Shown: positions 1-8,050 of the stretch, piece after piece
Layout: each line of letters begins with the position of its first letter
Position numbering within the stretch: position 1 is the stretch's first letter
NCBI GenBank assembly: GCA_947630025.1
Contig: CANRFZ010000017.1
Location: 1-64,000 of the forward strand
Reading direction: 5' to 3'
Length of the DNA stretch: 64,000 nt
Source: an uncultured Lachnospiraceae bacterium
GTDB lineage: Bacteria > Bacillota > Clostridia > Lachnospirales > Lachnospiraceae
Position numbers and translations under genes: made by a program
The notes under the pieces: generated by a model
Databases searched by the model: none
What the model was told of the DNA's origin: nothing
Seen by the model: the letters and a program-made list of their open reading frames with translations, nothing else

Positions 1-692
1 ATTTCCAAATCCGCCCAGATACGGGCAGCATTCCCATCATGCACGAGGTTCGGGTATTTGCTTAAATAGGTCTGTGCCAACGCCTCATACTTTGCCACAT
101 CTGCTTCGCTCTGCAAAAGCACCTTTCCGCCGTGTCCTTCCTCTCCATCCCTGATCAGAAATTGAATGCCTGTTCCTGCGTGGGTATGTAAGGTAAATCC
201 CTGCAAAGTTTCCGTTTCCAGTTCCTCTTTTCCCATTACTTTCTGTAGAGCATCCTTTAATTCTCCGTCCAACACGGTTGCATCATAACTCATCGTCCCA
301 TGCTCGGAAATCAAAAACTGCTTGCCTGTGACGGAATCCTGCCTGATTTTTATGTCGGCATAATCAAATGCCCCTATCTTCTCTCCCTGTCCGTTATAAA
401 TATCAAAGCAGCCCGACTCATTATCCGGTATGATTTTATAGTTCTCTGACTGGTATGTTTCATACGCAGTTTTCACATGGCTTGCCCCTTGCACAAACGA
501 CATTCTATAGGCATCCTGCACTGAACTTCCAGTGTTCATCCGCAATCCGGCATTGTAAGGTGATATTTGTTCTCCTGCCTTATCCGTTGATTTTGCCATG
601 CGCTTTATAAATTCATTTTGTGCTATATATTTATTTCTTTCTTTAGACCGATATACAGGCATAGCGCCTGCTGATATTCCATTGATGCCCAT
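1..692 (-). CDS. Array protein A, unknown function (3' end outside window)
   Basis: The open frame runs from an ATG at 692 to the window edge, giving 230 codons with no stop, so the C-terminus is missing. The start is supported by a strong GGAGGG box about 9 bases upstream. The protein begins MGINGIS, the same opening as the array protein at 3414-3977, but the rest does not resemble that protein clearly. No signal peptide, membrane segment or catalytic motif is visible; the early part is polar and probably disordered. It lies 20 bases downstream of the array gene 713-1453, and the junction DNA is nearly identical to the junction between the genes at 4009 and 3977, so it looks like the second gene of a duplicated two-gene module. 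Function unknown. Confidence 0.75.
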   Translation of the reverse strand, partial: MGINGISAGAMPVYRSKERNKYIAQNEFIKRMAKSTDKAGEQISPYNAGLRMNTGSSVQDAYRMSFVQGASHVKTAYETYQSENYKIIPDNESGCFDIYNGQGEKIGAFDYADIKIRQDSVTGKQFLISEHGTMSYDATVLDGELKDALQKVMGKEELETETLQGFTLHTHAGTGIQFLIRDGEEGHGGKVLLQSEADVAKYEALAQTYLSKYPNLVHDGNAARIWADLE

Positions 693-712
693 TTTTATAA
701 CCCTCCGTTTCT

Positions 713-1453
713 TCAAATATTTTCTATCGCTTTAGTTATCGACTTATTTCGATAATACTCTTGATGCAGCCGTGCCTGTTCACTGCGCTCTAAAGCGCTT
801 TCCTCCAGTATCTGCATATACTTGGCTCTCCGCTTCCGTTTTGCCGCCTGTTCCGCCTCAAACTGCCGCATTTCTGCTTCTGACGGACCGGTAAAGTTAC
901 CACCATGACTTGAAGCTCGAGATCGTGCGATTTCTCCATTTGCATCTAAAATGATTAAATGAGAACAGATCCTGCCGGGTACTTGATTAACTGCAATAAA
1001 GTTTTCCACCTTTGCCATTACTTGTTGTGCTAATGCCGGATTGTTTTTCATTTTTTCCTCTAATTCTGGTGGTACAACGATTGATTTCTGCCCCACGATT
1101 GAATGCAATCTTGACTGAACCCCAGATGAATCCATAGCAGGATCTGCTCCATTGGGTTTCCAGTTCAAAATTGATTCATCCACATCATTTTGAAAAAACT
1201 TCTCAAACGGATAATCATTTCTGCACCATATACTCATCGGAATATTTGAGGCATCCATCGTATGATAGTATGCGCCCGGAAATCTCGCCTGCCACATATC
1301 CTTTAAGTTTGCTCCTTCTGTTTTCTCTGCCTGCTTTGCAGAAACCGCACTTAAAAACCCGGTACTGCCTGTTTTCGCCGTATTGTTTTTCTGCGCCTTA
1401 TTTGCATACTGATATGCCGCCATCATCGCACTGTTTACATTACCAATATTCAT
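713..1453 (-). CDS. Array protein B, family 1, unknown function
   Basis: This is a 246-residue protein from an ATG (MNIGNVNS) with AAGGAG nine bases upstream; a GTG three codons earlier overlaps that box and is a poorer start. Residues 1-45 are the shared array leader (AYQYANK, then TAKTGSTGFLSAVSAKQAEK). The body shares with the genes at 1510 and 4009 a PGAYYH-MD segment, a WKPNGADP-like turn, a VVPPELEEKM helix, a 'LDANGEIA' strand and a C-terminal charged helix with KRRAKYMQILEESA. No signal peptide or membrane segment. It is followed after 20 bases by array gene A. The family has no name I can give; the C-terminal coiled helix and a cytosolic or export-substrate character are what can be seen. 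Confidence 0.8.
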   Translation of the reverse strand: MNIGNVNSAMMAAYQYANKAQKNNTAKTGSTGFLSAVSAKQAEKTEGANLKDMWQARFPGAYYHTMDASNIPMSIWCRNDYPFEKFFQNDVDESILNWKPNGADPAMDSSGVQSRLHSIVGQKSIVVPPELEEKMKNNPALAQQVMAKVENFIAVNQVPGRICSHLIILDANGEIARSRASSHGGNFTGPSEAEMRQFEAEQAAKRKRRAKYMQILEESALERSEQARLHQEYYRNKSITKAIENI

Positions 1454-1509
1454 TTTCTGCACTCCTTATCTATTTTGATTTTTGTGCCATTCAGAACCGC
1501 TCATGCCCA

Positions 1510-2775
1510 TTACTTGCTGCTCATAAAGTCCCAATATGCCTGCATACTGTATCTGTAATATGACGCCGCTTTTTGAGAATTTAATGTCGTCAGATCACGG
1601 ATTGTTTTTTCAAACATATCCATAAAGTTCCTTCTGTCATTCAATCCCATGTTTCCGTCAGATAAGGGAAGGGAAGAAAATCCATTCTTTTTTTCTACGC
1701 CTGTGTATGCCTCCAACGCCCGCATCTCCACATATGTCGCACACATTAGGTTTATCTTATTGATATGTATGGTCTGTTCAAATTTGTTTCCGTTTTCATC
1801 AACACCTTTCGCGACAACGGCAGGATCATCTTCTGTTGAATCTTCAGCATATTTAAGATAAAAAGACAATCCTGTACCGTTTCCGCCGGAATAAAGCATA
1901 TCGTCTGTTTTCATATAAACGATGTGCCCCTTTCCTTTCTGAACCCTTACCGCTATGATTGGATTATCCTCAGAATAATCCTCTGCATATTCGGCTCTCA
2001 TTCCGTAGTGCATATTTCCTGAACCCTTTAAGAAACCTATCCCCAACAGTCTTTCATCCGCATCAGAAGCATCCACTTCCCCGACACTATTCTTTTCCAC
2101 TTCTCGCTGCCGCAGTCTGCGCTTCATAGCCGCTTCTTCGGCAAGCCGCTCATATTCCGCCTGTTTTGCCTCCCTTTTCTTTCTGGCTTCAACAAATTCT
2201 GATGAAGATACCGTAATGCGCCCCTCACCTGCTACACAAGCATGATTCATCTTGCCATTTTCATCAAACGTCATTACATAACCTTTCAATACACCGGGCG
2301 CCGAAAGCTCATTCTCCAATATAAAATTATCTATTTTGTCCATGACACTTTGGGCCAGCTTCGGATCATTTTTCATCTTTTCTTCCAGTTCCGGCGGTAT
2401 CACTATAGCCACCTTTCCTAACATAGAGTTTAATTTGGCGTGTACCTGCGGGCTCTGCATATCAGGCTCCGGTCCTGAAGGTTTCCAGCTTAAAACCGAT
2501 TCGTCCGCAGGCTCCTTGAAATACGCATCCCACGGATAATCCTGGCGTCCCCATGCGCCGCCGTCGATCTTAGAGGTATCCATCACATTATAATAGGAAT
2601 TTGGATACTTCTCTTTCAGCATATCCTTTAAGTCTGCGCTTTCTGTTTTCTCTGCCTGCTTTGCAGAAACCGCACTTAAAAACCCGGTACTGCCTGTTTT
2701 CGCCGTATTGTTTCTCTGTGTCTTATTTGCATACTGATATGCCGCTAAACTGCCGCTTATATTTCCAATGCTCAT
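1510..2775 (-). CDS. Array protein C, extended family 1, unknown function
   Basis: This 421-residue protein starts MSIGNISGS behind AAGGAG. Residues 1-47 are the common array leader and the next roughly 180 residues match family 1, with VIPPELEEKM and the KKREAKQAEYERLAEEAA helix. It carries an additional C-terminal region of about 180 residues not found in the other copies, beginning near GIGFLKGSGNMHYGMRAEY and ending in an aromatic stretch (SYYRYSMQAYWDFM). The first 50 or so bases of this gene are identical to those of the gene at 2825-3307. No known domain is recognised. Its length beside the 246-248 residue siblings suggests a family-1 core with an added module. Confidence 0.8.
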   Translation of the reverse strand: MSIGNISGSLAAYQYANKTQRNNTAKTGSTGFLSAVSAKQAEKTESADLKDMLKEKYPNSYYNVMDTSKIDGGAWGRQDYPWDAYFKEPADESVLSWKPSGPEPDMQSPQVHAKLNSMLGKVAIVIPPELEEKMKNDPKLAQSVMDKIDNFILENELSAPGVLKGYVMTFDENGKMNHACVAGEGRITVSSSEFVEARKKREAKQAEYERLAEEAAMKRRLRQREVEKNSVGEVDASDADERLLGIGFLKGSGNMHYGMRAEYAEDYSEDNPIIAVRVQKGKGHIVYMKTDDMLYSGGNGTGLSFYLKYAEDSTEDDPAVVAKGVDENGNKFEQTIHINKINLMCATYVEMRALEAYTGVEKKNGFSSLPLSDGNMGLNDRRNFMDMFEKTIRDLTTLNSQKAASYYRYSMQAYWDFMSSK

Positions 2776-2824
2776 TTTCTGAACTCCTTCGCTATATGGT
2801 TACAAAACCAATCATTTGATCCAT

Positions 2825-3307
2825 TCATAAAGCATTCAAATTATCCAAAAACCTTTCGTAAAACCTACGTTCCTCTGCCACGAACTCAGGATGCATCGGC
2901 GGAGATATAGGGTTATAAATCCTTTCCAAGATTTTTTTTGCCATAGCTATTGCTGATTCAACAGTGTTTCCCAAAAAATCAGAACTTAGCTGTTCTTTCC
3001 CTTGTTCAACATGGATAACCAGCGCTGTTGATATACGGTTCATTGGAAATGGATCTATCCCTGTCTCTTTCAATGTTTTGTCATATGCCTGCAAGACCGT
3101 TTCTGAGCAGGACGGTTTGAATGTATCTTCTTGTTTTCTTTCATAAATATCAACATCGCCTGCCTTTTTTCGCATTACTTCTGAAAAGCGTTGATTTTCC
3201 TGCTCCTTAACATCCGTATAGCCGGTCTTTTCCGCCGCACTGTTTTTCTGCACTTTGTTTGTGTACTGATATGCCGCTAAACTGCCGCTTATATTTCCAA
3301 TGCTCAT
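2825..3307 (-). CDS. Array protein D, short paralogue, unknown function
   Basis: This 160-residue protein has the same first 15 residues as the gene at 1510-2775 (MSIGNISGSLAAYQY) and the same GAGGAGTTCAGAAA ribosome binding region. After the leader it diverges from family 1. Its last part, AEERRFYERFLDNLNAL, matches an internal segment of the long array protein at 5389-6582 (EKERRFYESFRDKLEKL). It therefore looks like a free-standing version of the middle domain of that longer protein. A leucine-rich helical C-terminus is the main visible feature. No signal peptide or transmembrane segment. Function unknown. Confidence 0.75.
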   Translation of the reverse strand: MSIGNISGSLAAYQYTNKVQKNSAAEKTGYTDVKEQENQRFSEVMRKKAGDVDIYERKQEDTFKPSCSETVLQAYDKTLKETGIDPFPMNRISTALVIHVEQGKEQLSSDFLGNTVESAIAMAKKILERIYNPISPPMHPEFVAEERRFYERFLDNLNAL

Positions 3308-3413
3308 TTTCTGAACTCCTCATTTATTTTGATTCTTTTGTCAGTCAGAGCCGCCTTGCGCCGCCACACTCTGGCAGCGCTTTCGCTCTCTTATAAAGTC
3401 CAAGCCTTTCTCA

Positions 3414-3977
3414 TCACTGCTCTAAGCAATCCAAAAACTGCTTATATTTTACATAGCCAGCCAGATTCCCGGCATCATACTGCATCTGCATCATATCCCT
3501 GATCATGCCAAACCAATCTGTTTTATCAAAATAAGAATACCCATTGTCAGAATTGTAAATTGCATTTGCGCCTACGAAAGCACCCTGCGCATCAGGGCAT
3601 TTCCCGCTGTCCGCCAAATGGCTGGAATAGGCGAACATATCCAGATAATCTGCACTGTTCGGATCGACCTCTGCGACATCCACCATACGTTCTGCCGTCA
3701 CGTTACCCTCTGTGTCCCACGCTTTCACATGATAAACCGGATGTGACAGGTCGAAATCTTTCGGCTTATAAACGGTCACAGAGCCATTTCGGTCTGTTGC
3801 GCAACCTATTGCTTTCTCGCCAGCCTCGTTGGAAATATGCAGCGCAAACGAAGCCGCTTGCGAGGCCGCGGTCTTGCCCATGCTCCCCGCAAAGCCTGCG
3901 CCCGCCGCATTTGCCTTATTTTTTACATTTGTATATCTTGCCTCATAATATCCTGTAGATATGCCGTTGATACCCAT
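3414..3977 (-). CDS. Array protein E, family 2, unknown function
   Basis: The start chosen is the ATG at 3977 (MGINGIS), eight bases after a GGAGGG box; an upstream in-frame ATG at 4001 would place that box inside the gene. The 187-residue product shares with the protein at 4832-5392 the pattern HPVYHVKAWDTEGNVT, then D-V-x-x-V-(D/N)-P, a small aromatic YSSHLADSGK-type segment, and a C-terminal helix with DAGNLAGYVKYKQFL (compare ASGDFKGYMGWLMFL). These two define array family 2. It follows a family-1 gene (4009-4755) after 31 bases. Function unknown. Confidence 0.78.
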   Translation of the reverse strand: MGINGISTGYYEARYTNVKNKANAAGAGFAGSMGKTAASQAASFALHISNEAGEKAIGCATDRNGSVTVYKPKDFDLSHPVYHVKAWDTEGNVTAERMVDVAEVDPNSADYLDMFAYSSHLADSGKCPDAQGAFVGANAIYNSDNGYSYFDKTDWFGMIRDMMQMQYDAGNLAGYVKYKQFLDCLEQ

Positions 3978-4008
3978 TTTTATAGCCCTCCGTTTCTTCA
4001 AATATTTT

Positions 4009-4755
4009 CTATCGCACCGCTTCTACCACATTCTCATAAGCGTGAAAAGCCGTTTCCACTGCCGCTTTGTGTTCAAAATATTCCTTTTCTATTATTTGTT
4101 GCTGCAATTTACGTTTCAAAGCATTTTCTTCAGCAATCTTCTCATATTCCTCATGTAACTGATCCACTTTTTCACGTCCGGTTTCAGTTACTGAATGCGT
4201 GATCCTTAGCGGCCCTGTCACACAAAACTTAGCAATCTCACCGTTTTCATCTAATTCAATAAGATAGGAGCAGCCCGGCTCTGCAGGATATTCCGCTATC
4301 CAGTTTTCAAGGTTCTGCATCACCTTTTCTGCCAATTCCGGATTGTTTTTCATTTTTTCTTCTAACGCTGGATGCACAATGATTGCTTTTTGTCCTGCTA
4401 CGGAGCTTCGCCTTGTAATCACTTTTGAATCAAAATCAGATGGTTCTGCACCGGAAGGCTGCCAGTCTAATATCGATTCGTCCACGTTATCAGAGAAAAA
4501 TTTCTCAAAAGGGAAGTCGTTTCTATTCCATGCTGCCTGTGAAATCTTAGAACCGTCCATCACATGGTAGTACGCTCCCGGAAATCGAAGTTTCCACATA
4601 TTCTCTAAACTTGTTCTTTCCGTTCTCTCTGCCTGCTTTGCAGAAACCGCACTCAAAAACCCGGTACTGCCTGCTTTCGCCGTACTGTTTCTCTGCGTCT
4701 TATTTGCATACTGACATACACCGAGCCATGCGCTGCTTACATTCGCAATCCCCAT
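4009..4755 (-). CDS. Array protein F, family 1, unknown function
   Basis: This 248-residue protein is closest to the one at 713-1453: both have FPGAYYH(T/V)MD, NDxPFEKFF, VDESIL and a VxPxLEEKMKNNP segment. It keeps the leader with TAKAGSTGFLSAVSAKQAE. The last bases of the gene are nearly identical to the end of the 713 gene, but here the frame meets TAG at VVEAVR slightly earlier, so the C-terminus is a few residues shorter. A GGAT-type ribosome binding site precedes the ATG. The next gene downstream is the family-2 protein E. No catalytic motif seen. Confidence 0.8.
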   Translation of the reverse strand: MGIANVSSAWLGVCQYANKTQRNSTAKAGSTGFLSAVSAKQAERTERTSLENMWKLRFPGAYYHVMDGSKISQAAWNRNDFPFEKFFSDNVDESILDWQPSGAEPSDFDSKVITRRSSVAGQKAIIVHPALEEKMKNNPELAEKVMQNLENWIAEYPAEPGCSYLIELDENGEIAKFCVTGPLRITHSVTETGREKVDQLHEEYEKIAEENALKRKLQQQIIEKEYFEHKAAVETAFHAYENVVEAVR

Positions 4756-4831
4756 TTTCAGTCATCCTTTCCTATATCATTTTTGTTATTCCATTTTCAT
4801 GCCGCCTTACGCTAAGTCTAGGTGTCAGCGG

Positions 4832-5392
4832 TCACTTTAAAAACCCAAGGAACATCAGCCACCCCATATATCCCTTAAAATCGCCGCTGGCATATGCCGA
4901 CCGCATCAGTTCCCGCACCGCCTCCGTCCAGTCTATGCTCTTTGCAAAATCCCATGTGTTCCCTGTTTGCCGCTCCGCGCCCGCTGCCGCCTTAGCAGTG
5001 GCGGTACGCAGCACCGTTTCCTCGAAGCTGCCTTTCCCGGTCTCTTTTAAATCTGCGGCATAGGCATACATCTCATAAGTATTGCAGTCTCTTGGATTCA
5101 CTTTCGAGACATCGATCACCTGCTCTGTCAGATTTCCCGCCGCATCCCATGACTTCACTCTGTATACCGGATGTTCCGGCGTATAGTCCTGCGCCTGATA
5201 CACTTCCCCTGTAGAGCCGTCCGCAGAGTATAACCAGCGGAACACCGGTTTTTTGCTGCCTGCAGCCGTCTGCCCCACAGGATTTTTCTGTCCTGCCTGC
5301 CCTATCGCTTCCGCGAATCCTGCTGCGGCTTTCTGCCCGCGTTGGGTATTTACCATATCATAACCATGATGACTGATTGCTCCTACGTTCAT
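4832..5392 (-). CDS. Array protein G, family 2, unknown function
   Basis: This 186-residue protein begins MNVGAISHHGYDM and is homologous over its last 130 residues to the protein at 3414-3977 (HPVYRVKSWDAAGNLT; IDVSKVNP; a final FKGYMGWLMFLGFL helix). Its ATG overlaps the stop of the upstream long array gene as ATGA, so the two are translationally coupled. This is the tightest of the module junctions in the array. No signal sequence or recognised domain. The conserved YRVKSWD and VNPR motifs suggest a small beta-rich fold, but that is only a visual impression. Confidence 0.78.
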   Translation of the reverse strand: MNVGAISHHGYDMVNTQRGQKAAAGFAEAIGQAGQKNPVGQTAAGSKKPVFRWLYSADGSTGEVYQAQDYTPEHPVYRVKSWDAAGNLTEQVIDVSKVNPRDCNTYEMYAYAADLKETGKGSFEETVLRTATAKAAAGAERQTGNTWDFAKSIDWTEAVRELMRSAYASGDFKGYMGWLMFLGFLK

Positions 5393-6582
5393 TGTGATCC
5401 TCCTTCCAGTGCAGCTTCTCTGCCGCCATATGCACCGACCGCTCTCTTATAGGCTGCCGCCGATACCTGCGGCTGCCCGATGAAAAGATATTTTTCCATA
5501 CCAAAACCGCTTGTTTGCAGTGCTTCCGCCATGAGTATTTTATGATATTGCCATTCAGCAAACTCCCTGCGCCTCTCCGCCGTTTCCTCGGCAAGCTCCT
5601 GATACCTCTCCCTTCTTCCCCGCTTTGCCGCCTGCTCTGCCTTGATCTTGGCTCTGGTTTCCGGCGTATCATTATCGCAACCGCCGATATAAGTTACACT
5701 TCCGTCCTCATGAATGACGATTCCACCGGGTGTATGATTCAATCCCTGCGCCGCGAACTGTGCTTTTAATCTGGGAATTGCATGAAAATAATCATCTATT
5801 TTTCCTTCATAGTAGGCCGCTTTTTCCGAGTCATTCGCCATCTCCTCCACAATATTCGGCGCAATAATAACATCATTTCCGCTCATGCCCTTCCCGACTC
5901 GGTCGAGGCTTTTCTGATCCTTACCAACGCTTTCATAACGCACATTTCCGTACTTTTGCTTCAGATAACCTTTGTACGCTTCCGTCCGATCTGCTGCGGC
6001 CCCTTCCGCGGAATCTGTCTGGACGAGTTTCTCCAGCTTATCGCGAAACGACTCGTAAAACCGCCGTTCTTTCTCCACCAGCCACTTATCCCCCGATTTG
6101 ACCGGCGCTGCTCCCATTAACGGATGATCCAGATCATACATCCATCTGTTTACCGCGTTGATGGCGCCCTGCACTGTGCTCCCCAGCATATCGCACCCTT
6201 GGGTTTCTCCGTGAAGCCATCGGACAAAGCGCTCCACAAACATCTTTGTCATTTGACAATGTTTGCCGTCAGCCGAAATCCACATCCCTGCGCTGGTAAA
6301 AAAACCGCCTGTTTCCTTGGCCGCCTCCGTAAAAGCCTGCTTCACTTTTTCGGGAGCGTTTTTGCCGATTTCGCCCAAGACTGCCGGATATTTTTCCACC
6401 GGATTTTCCGCTATATTTTCAACGGCGTTGTCCACCGCAGCTGCTCCGGCAGCTTTCTGTGCCGCTTTCTCGGCGAACCGCATAAATCCTGTGTTTTCCG
6501 CTTTCGCCGCATTGTTTCTCGGCGTTTTGTCTGCATATGGATATGCGCCTATCCATGCACTGTTCACATTACCGATGCTCAT
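5389..6582 (-). CDS. Array protein H, two-domain founder-like paralogue
   Basis: The start chosen is the ATG at 6582 (MSIGNVNSAW) behind an AAAGGGTGG box; an ATG six codons upstream precedes the box. The 397-residue protein joins three parts: the array leader (1-45), a middle domain matching the 160-residue protein at 2825-3307 (shared ERRFYE-x-F-x-D-x-L), and a family-1 C-terminal domain (IIAPNIVEEMAND, then RRERYQELAEETAERR). It is the first gene of the array in the direction of transcription and overlaps the next gene by four bases. It may be the ancestral arrangement from which single-domain copies split, or a later fusion. Function unknown. Confidence 0.78.
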   Translation of the reverse strand: MSIGNVNSAWIGAYPYADKTPRNNAAKAENTGFMRFAEKAAQKAAGAAAVDNAVENIAENPVEKYPAVLGEIGKNAPEKVKQAFTEAAKETGGFFTSAGMWISADGKHCQMTKMFVERFVRWLHGETQGCDMLGSTVQGAINAVNRWMYDLDHPLMGAAPVKSGDKWLVEKERRFYESFRDKLEKLVQTDSAEGAAADRTEAYKGYLKQKYGNVRYESVGKDQKSLDRVGKGMSGNDVIIAPNIVEEMANDSEKAAYYEGKIDDYFHAIPRLKAQFAAQGLNHTPGGIVIHEDGSVTYIGGCDNDTPETRAKIKAEQAAKRGRRERYQELAEETAERRREFAEWQYHKILMAEALQTSGFGMEKYLFIGQPQVSAAAYKRAVGAYGGREAALEGGSQ

Positions 6583-6608
6583 CCCATCCACCCTTTCCAT
6601 ATAATCGT

Positions 6609-6687
6609 AATCCCCATTCCGGAGCGTTCCCTCGACGTCACAAAAGTCAATTTTTTCGGAATGAACTTTGCCGTCAGGGGAATTTGT
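6609..6687 (-). repeat. Structured repeat element, copy 1
   Basis: A roughly 80-base element lies directly upstream of the first array gene. Read on the minus strand it has nested complementary arms: AATTCCCC with GGGGATT at the ends, and CATTCCG with CGGAATG just inside. A second, diverged copy lies at 19004-19083 on the other strand between glyA and the PAP2 gene. It could be a small mobile repeat or a structured RNA leader. I cannot assign it to a known riboswitch class. Confidence 0.55.
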
Positions 6688-6754
6688 AATGCCCGCCCGC
6701 TGCTCCTTTTATAAGTAATACGAATCAAACCCCAAAAAAGTTTCACTTTGGGCA

Positions 6755-6790
6755 CAAAAAAATACCGGAATGTAATTTACACTCCGGTAT
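6755..6790 (-). terminator. Rho-independent terminator of the Rpn-like gene
   Basis: On the minus strand the arms ATACCGGA and TCCGGTAT form a hairpin followed by seven T residues. It sits 43 bases after the stop codon of the gene at 6833-7879, and upstream of the array. Confidence 0.85.
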
Positions 6791-6832
6791 CCGATGCCGT
6801 ATCAAATCATTTGTAACAGTTTGTATCTGTTG

Positions 6833-7879
6833 TCACTTCAACAGTATTCCCTCGCGCTCCGCCAGCCATTCGCGGACGGTGTCCATGCTGACTCTGACGG
6901 CTCTGGCAATCTTCTCCACAGGCATCCCCATATCCTGAAGCTCATACGTCGTTTCCCGCGCCTGCTCCATTTTCCCCTTATTATAAACACCCGTACTCAA
7001 GTTGCACACATTCAGCACCTCCTCGCTGATCTCCCGGCTCACACTGATCCGAAACTCATTTTGCAACATATCCAGCTTTTCTCCGTAGCCGATGTCTGTA
7101 GAAAACATCCGACTGAGAAGCCGTATGGCGTTGTCTCCGCTATCCGCACCTTTTCTTCCGAGCCGCAGCACCACTACCGTCATCAGGTCGTAATGCTCCC
7201 TTGCTTCGCGATATTCTCCCCGCAGACACTCCTCCTTGAAAGAATATCTGTTGATGGTGTCGGAGCGGTTGTCCGCCGTGTCCTCACAGATCCAGATACT
7301 TACCACTTTTCTGATTCTGTCGTATTCCTGATCTTTGAATATGGTGCCCCGCTGCGAGGAAATCATTCTCGCCGCGTAATAAATGCCGCGTCTGGGTATT
7401 GCATATCCCGGCGTGTCACTATTCTGGATCTCCACATTCACAAAAATCCCCACCGTTTCGCCACTCTGCGGCAGCACCGCGCGGAATCGAATATCATAGT
7501 AGACTGTGCCGTCTCTCTGAGACTTGTCGGCAGTGGGAAGGCCCTCCACCTTCCTGCCGCCCTCCATCAGCCCGCCGCCGGTTTTTCTGTCCGGGTGATC
7601 CTGATGAACTGCAGACTCTCTGATCTCCGGCTCTCCTTCGATAAACCTCTCCGCGATCTCCTCTACCGTATAGTCCGCATACTCGTCAAGCGCACTTTTC
7701 AAGATATAGGCAAGCACAGGTTTCTCCGCCACAAGATTTCTGGCCGCCTCATCATATCTGAAGCTGGCGTCCTCGTCTGCCACCTTCAGATTCTGTGCGA
7801 GCTCATTCGGCACGGACACGGTGGTTGTTTTTTTCTCTCCATAAAAGCTCCCGGCTTCCTTCTGAACAGTTGGATTCAT
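6833..7879 (-). CDS. Rpn family recombination-promoting nuclease / PD-(D/E)XK transposase-like
   Basis: The 348-residue product has the layout of Rpn (YhgA-like, PDDEXK) proteins: a nuclease core with YYDIRFRA and the acidic/Gln signature VNVEIQ, followed by the typical PRRGIYYAARMI segment and RKVVSIWIC, then a C-terminal helix-turn-helix-like segment (PVEKIARAVRVSMDTVREWL). Such enzymes cut DNA with Mg2+ and in E. coli promote RecA-independent recombination. The ATG at 7879 (MNPTVQ) has GGAGG at the right distance; a TTG two codons upstream is the alternative. It has its own terminator at 6755-6790. The family is often multicopy and mobile, but no terminal repeats are visible here. Confidence 0.85.
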   Translation of the reverse strand: MNPTVQKEAGSFYGEKKTTTVSVPNELAQNLKVADEDASFRYDEAARNLVAEKPVLAYILKSALDEYADYTVEEIAERFIEGEPEIRESAVHQDHPDRKTGGGLMEGGRKVEGLPTADKSQRDGTVYYDIRFRAVLPQSGETVGIFVNVEIQNSDTPGYAIPRRGIYYAARMISSQRGTIFKDQEYDRIRKVVSIWICEDTADNRSDTINRYSFKEECLRGEYREAREHYDLMTVVVLRLGRKGADSGDNAIRLLSRMFSTDIGYGEKLDMLQNEFRISVSREISEEVLNVCNLSTGVYNKGKMEQARETTYELQDMGMPVEKIARAVRVSMDTVREWLAEREGILLK

Positions 7880-7917
7880 GTCCAATCCTCCTTTGTAGAA
7901 ACCGACAGCAACTTCTC

Positions 7918-8050
7918 CCTGCGCTTATTATAACATAATCTCTGATGTCAGCAACATAAATTATTCCAGAAGAATTGCGAAGCAATTCTTTAGAGTTAAT
8001 TGCGAAGCAATTTACTCATAAGCATGGCTGCTGAGCCTGCGCTTATTATA
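7918..8050. repeat. 15-bp direct repeats flanking twin stem-loops
   Basis: The same 15 bases, cctgcgcttattata, occur at 7918-7932 and 8036-8050. Between them lie two consecutive hairpins with the same AATTGC-GCAATT arms (about 7974-7993 and 8000-8014). The second direct repeat overlaps the stop codon of the glycosyltransferase gene. The stem-loops may end the glycosyltransferase transcript, although no long T-run follows. Confidence 0.6.

Noticed and set aside
6794-7933. 379-codon open frame on plus opposite the Rpn-like gene
   Set aside because: It is antisense to a well-supported gene, has no ribosome binding site, and its composition is that of a reverse-strand shadow in GC-rich DNA.
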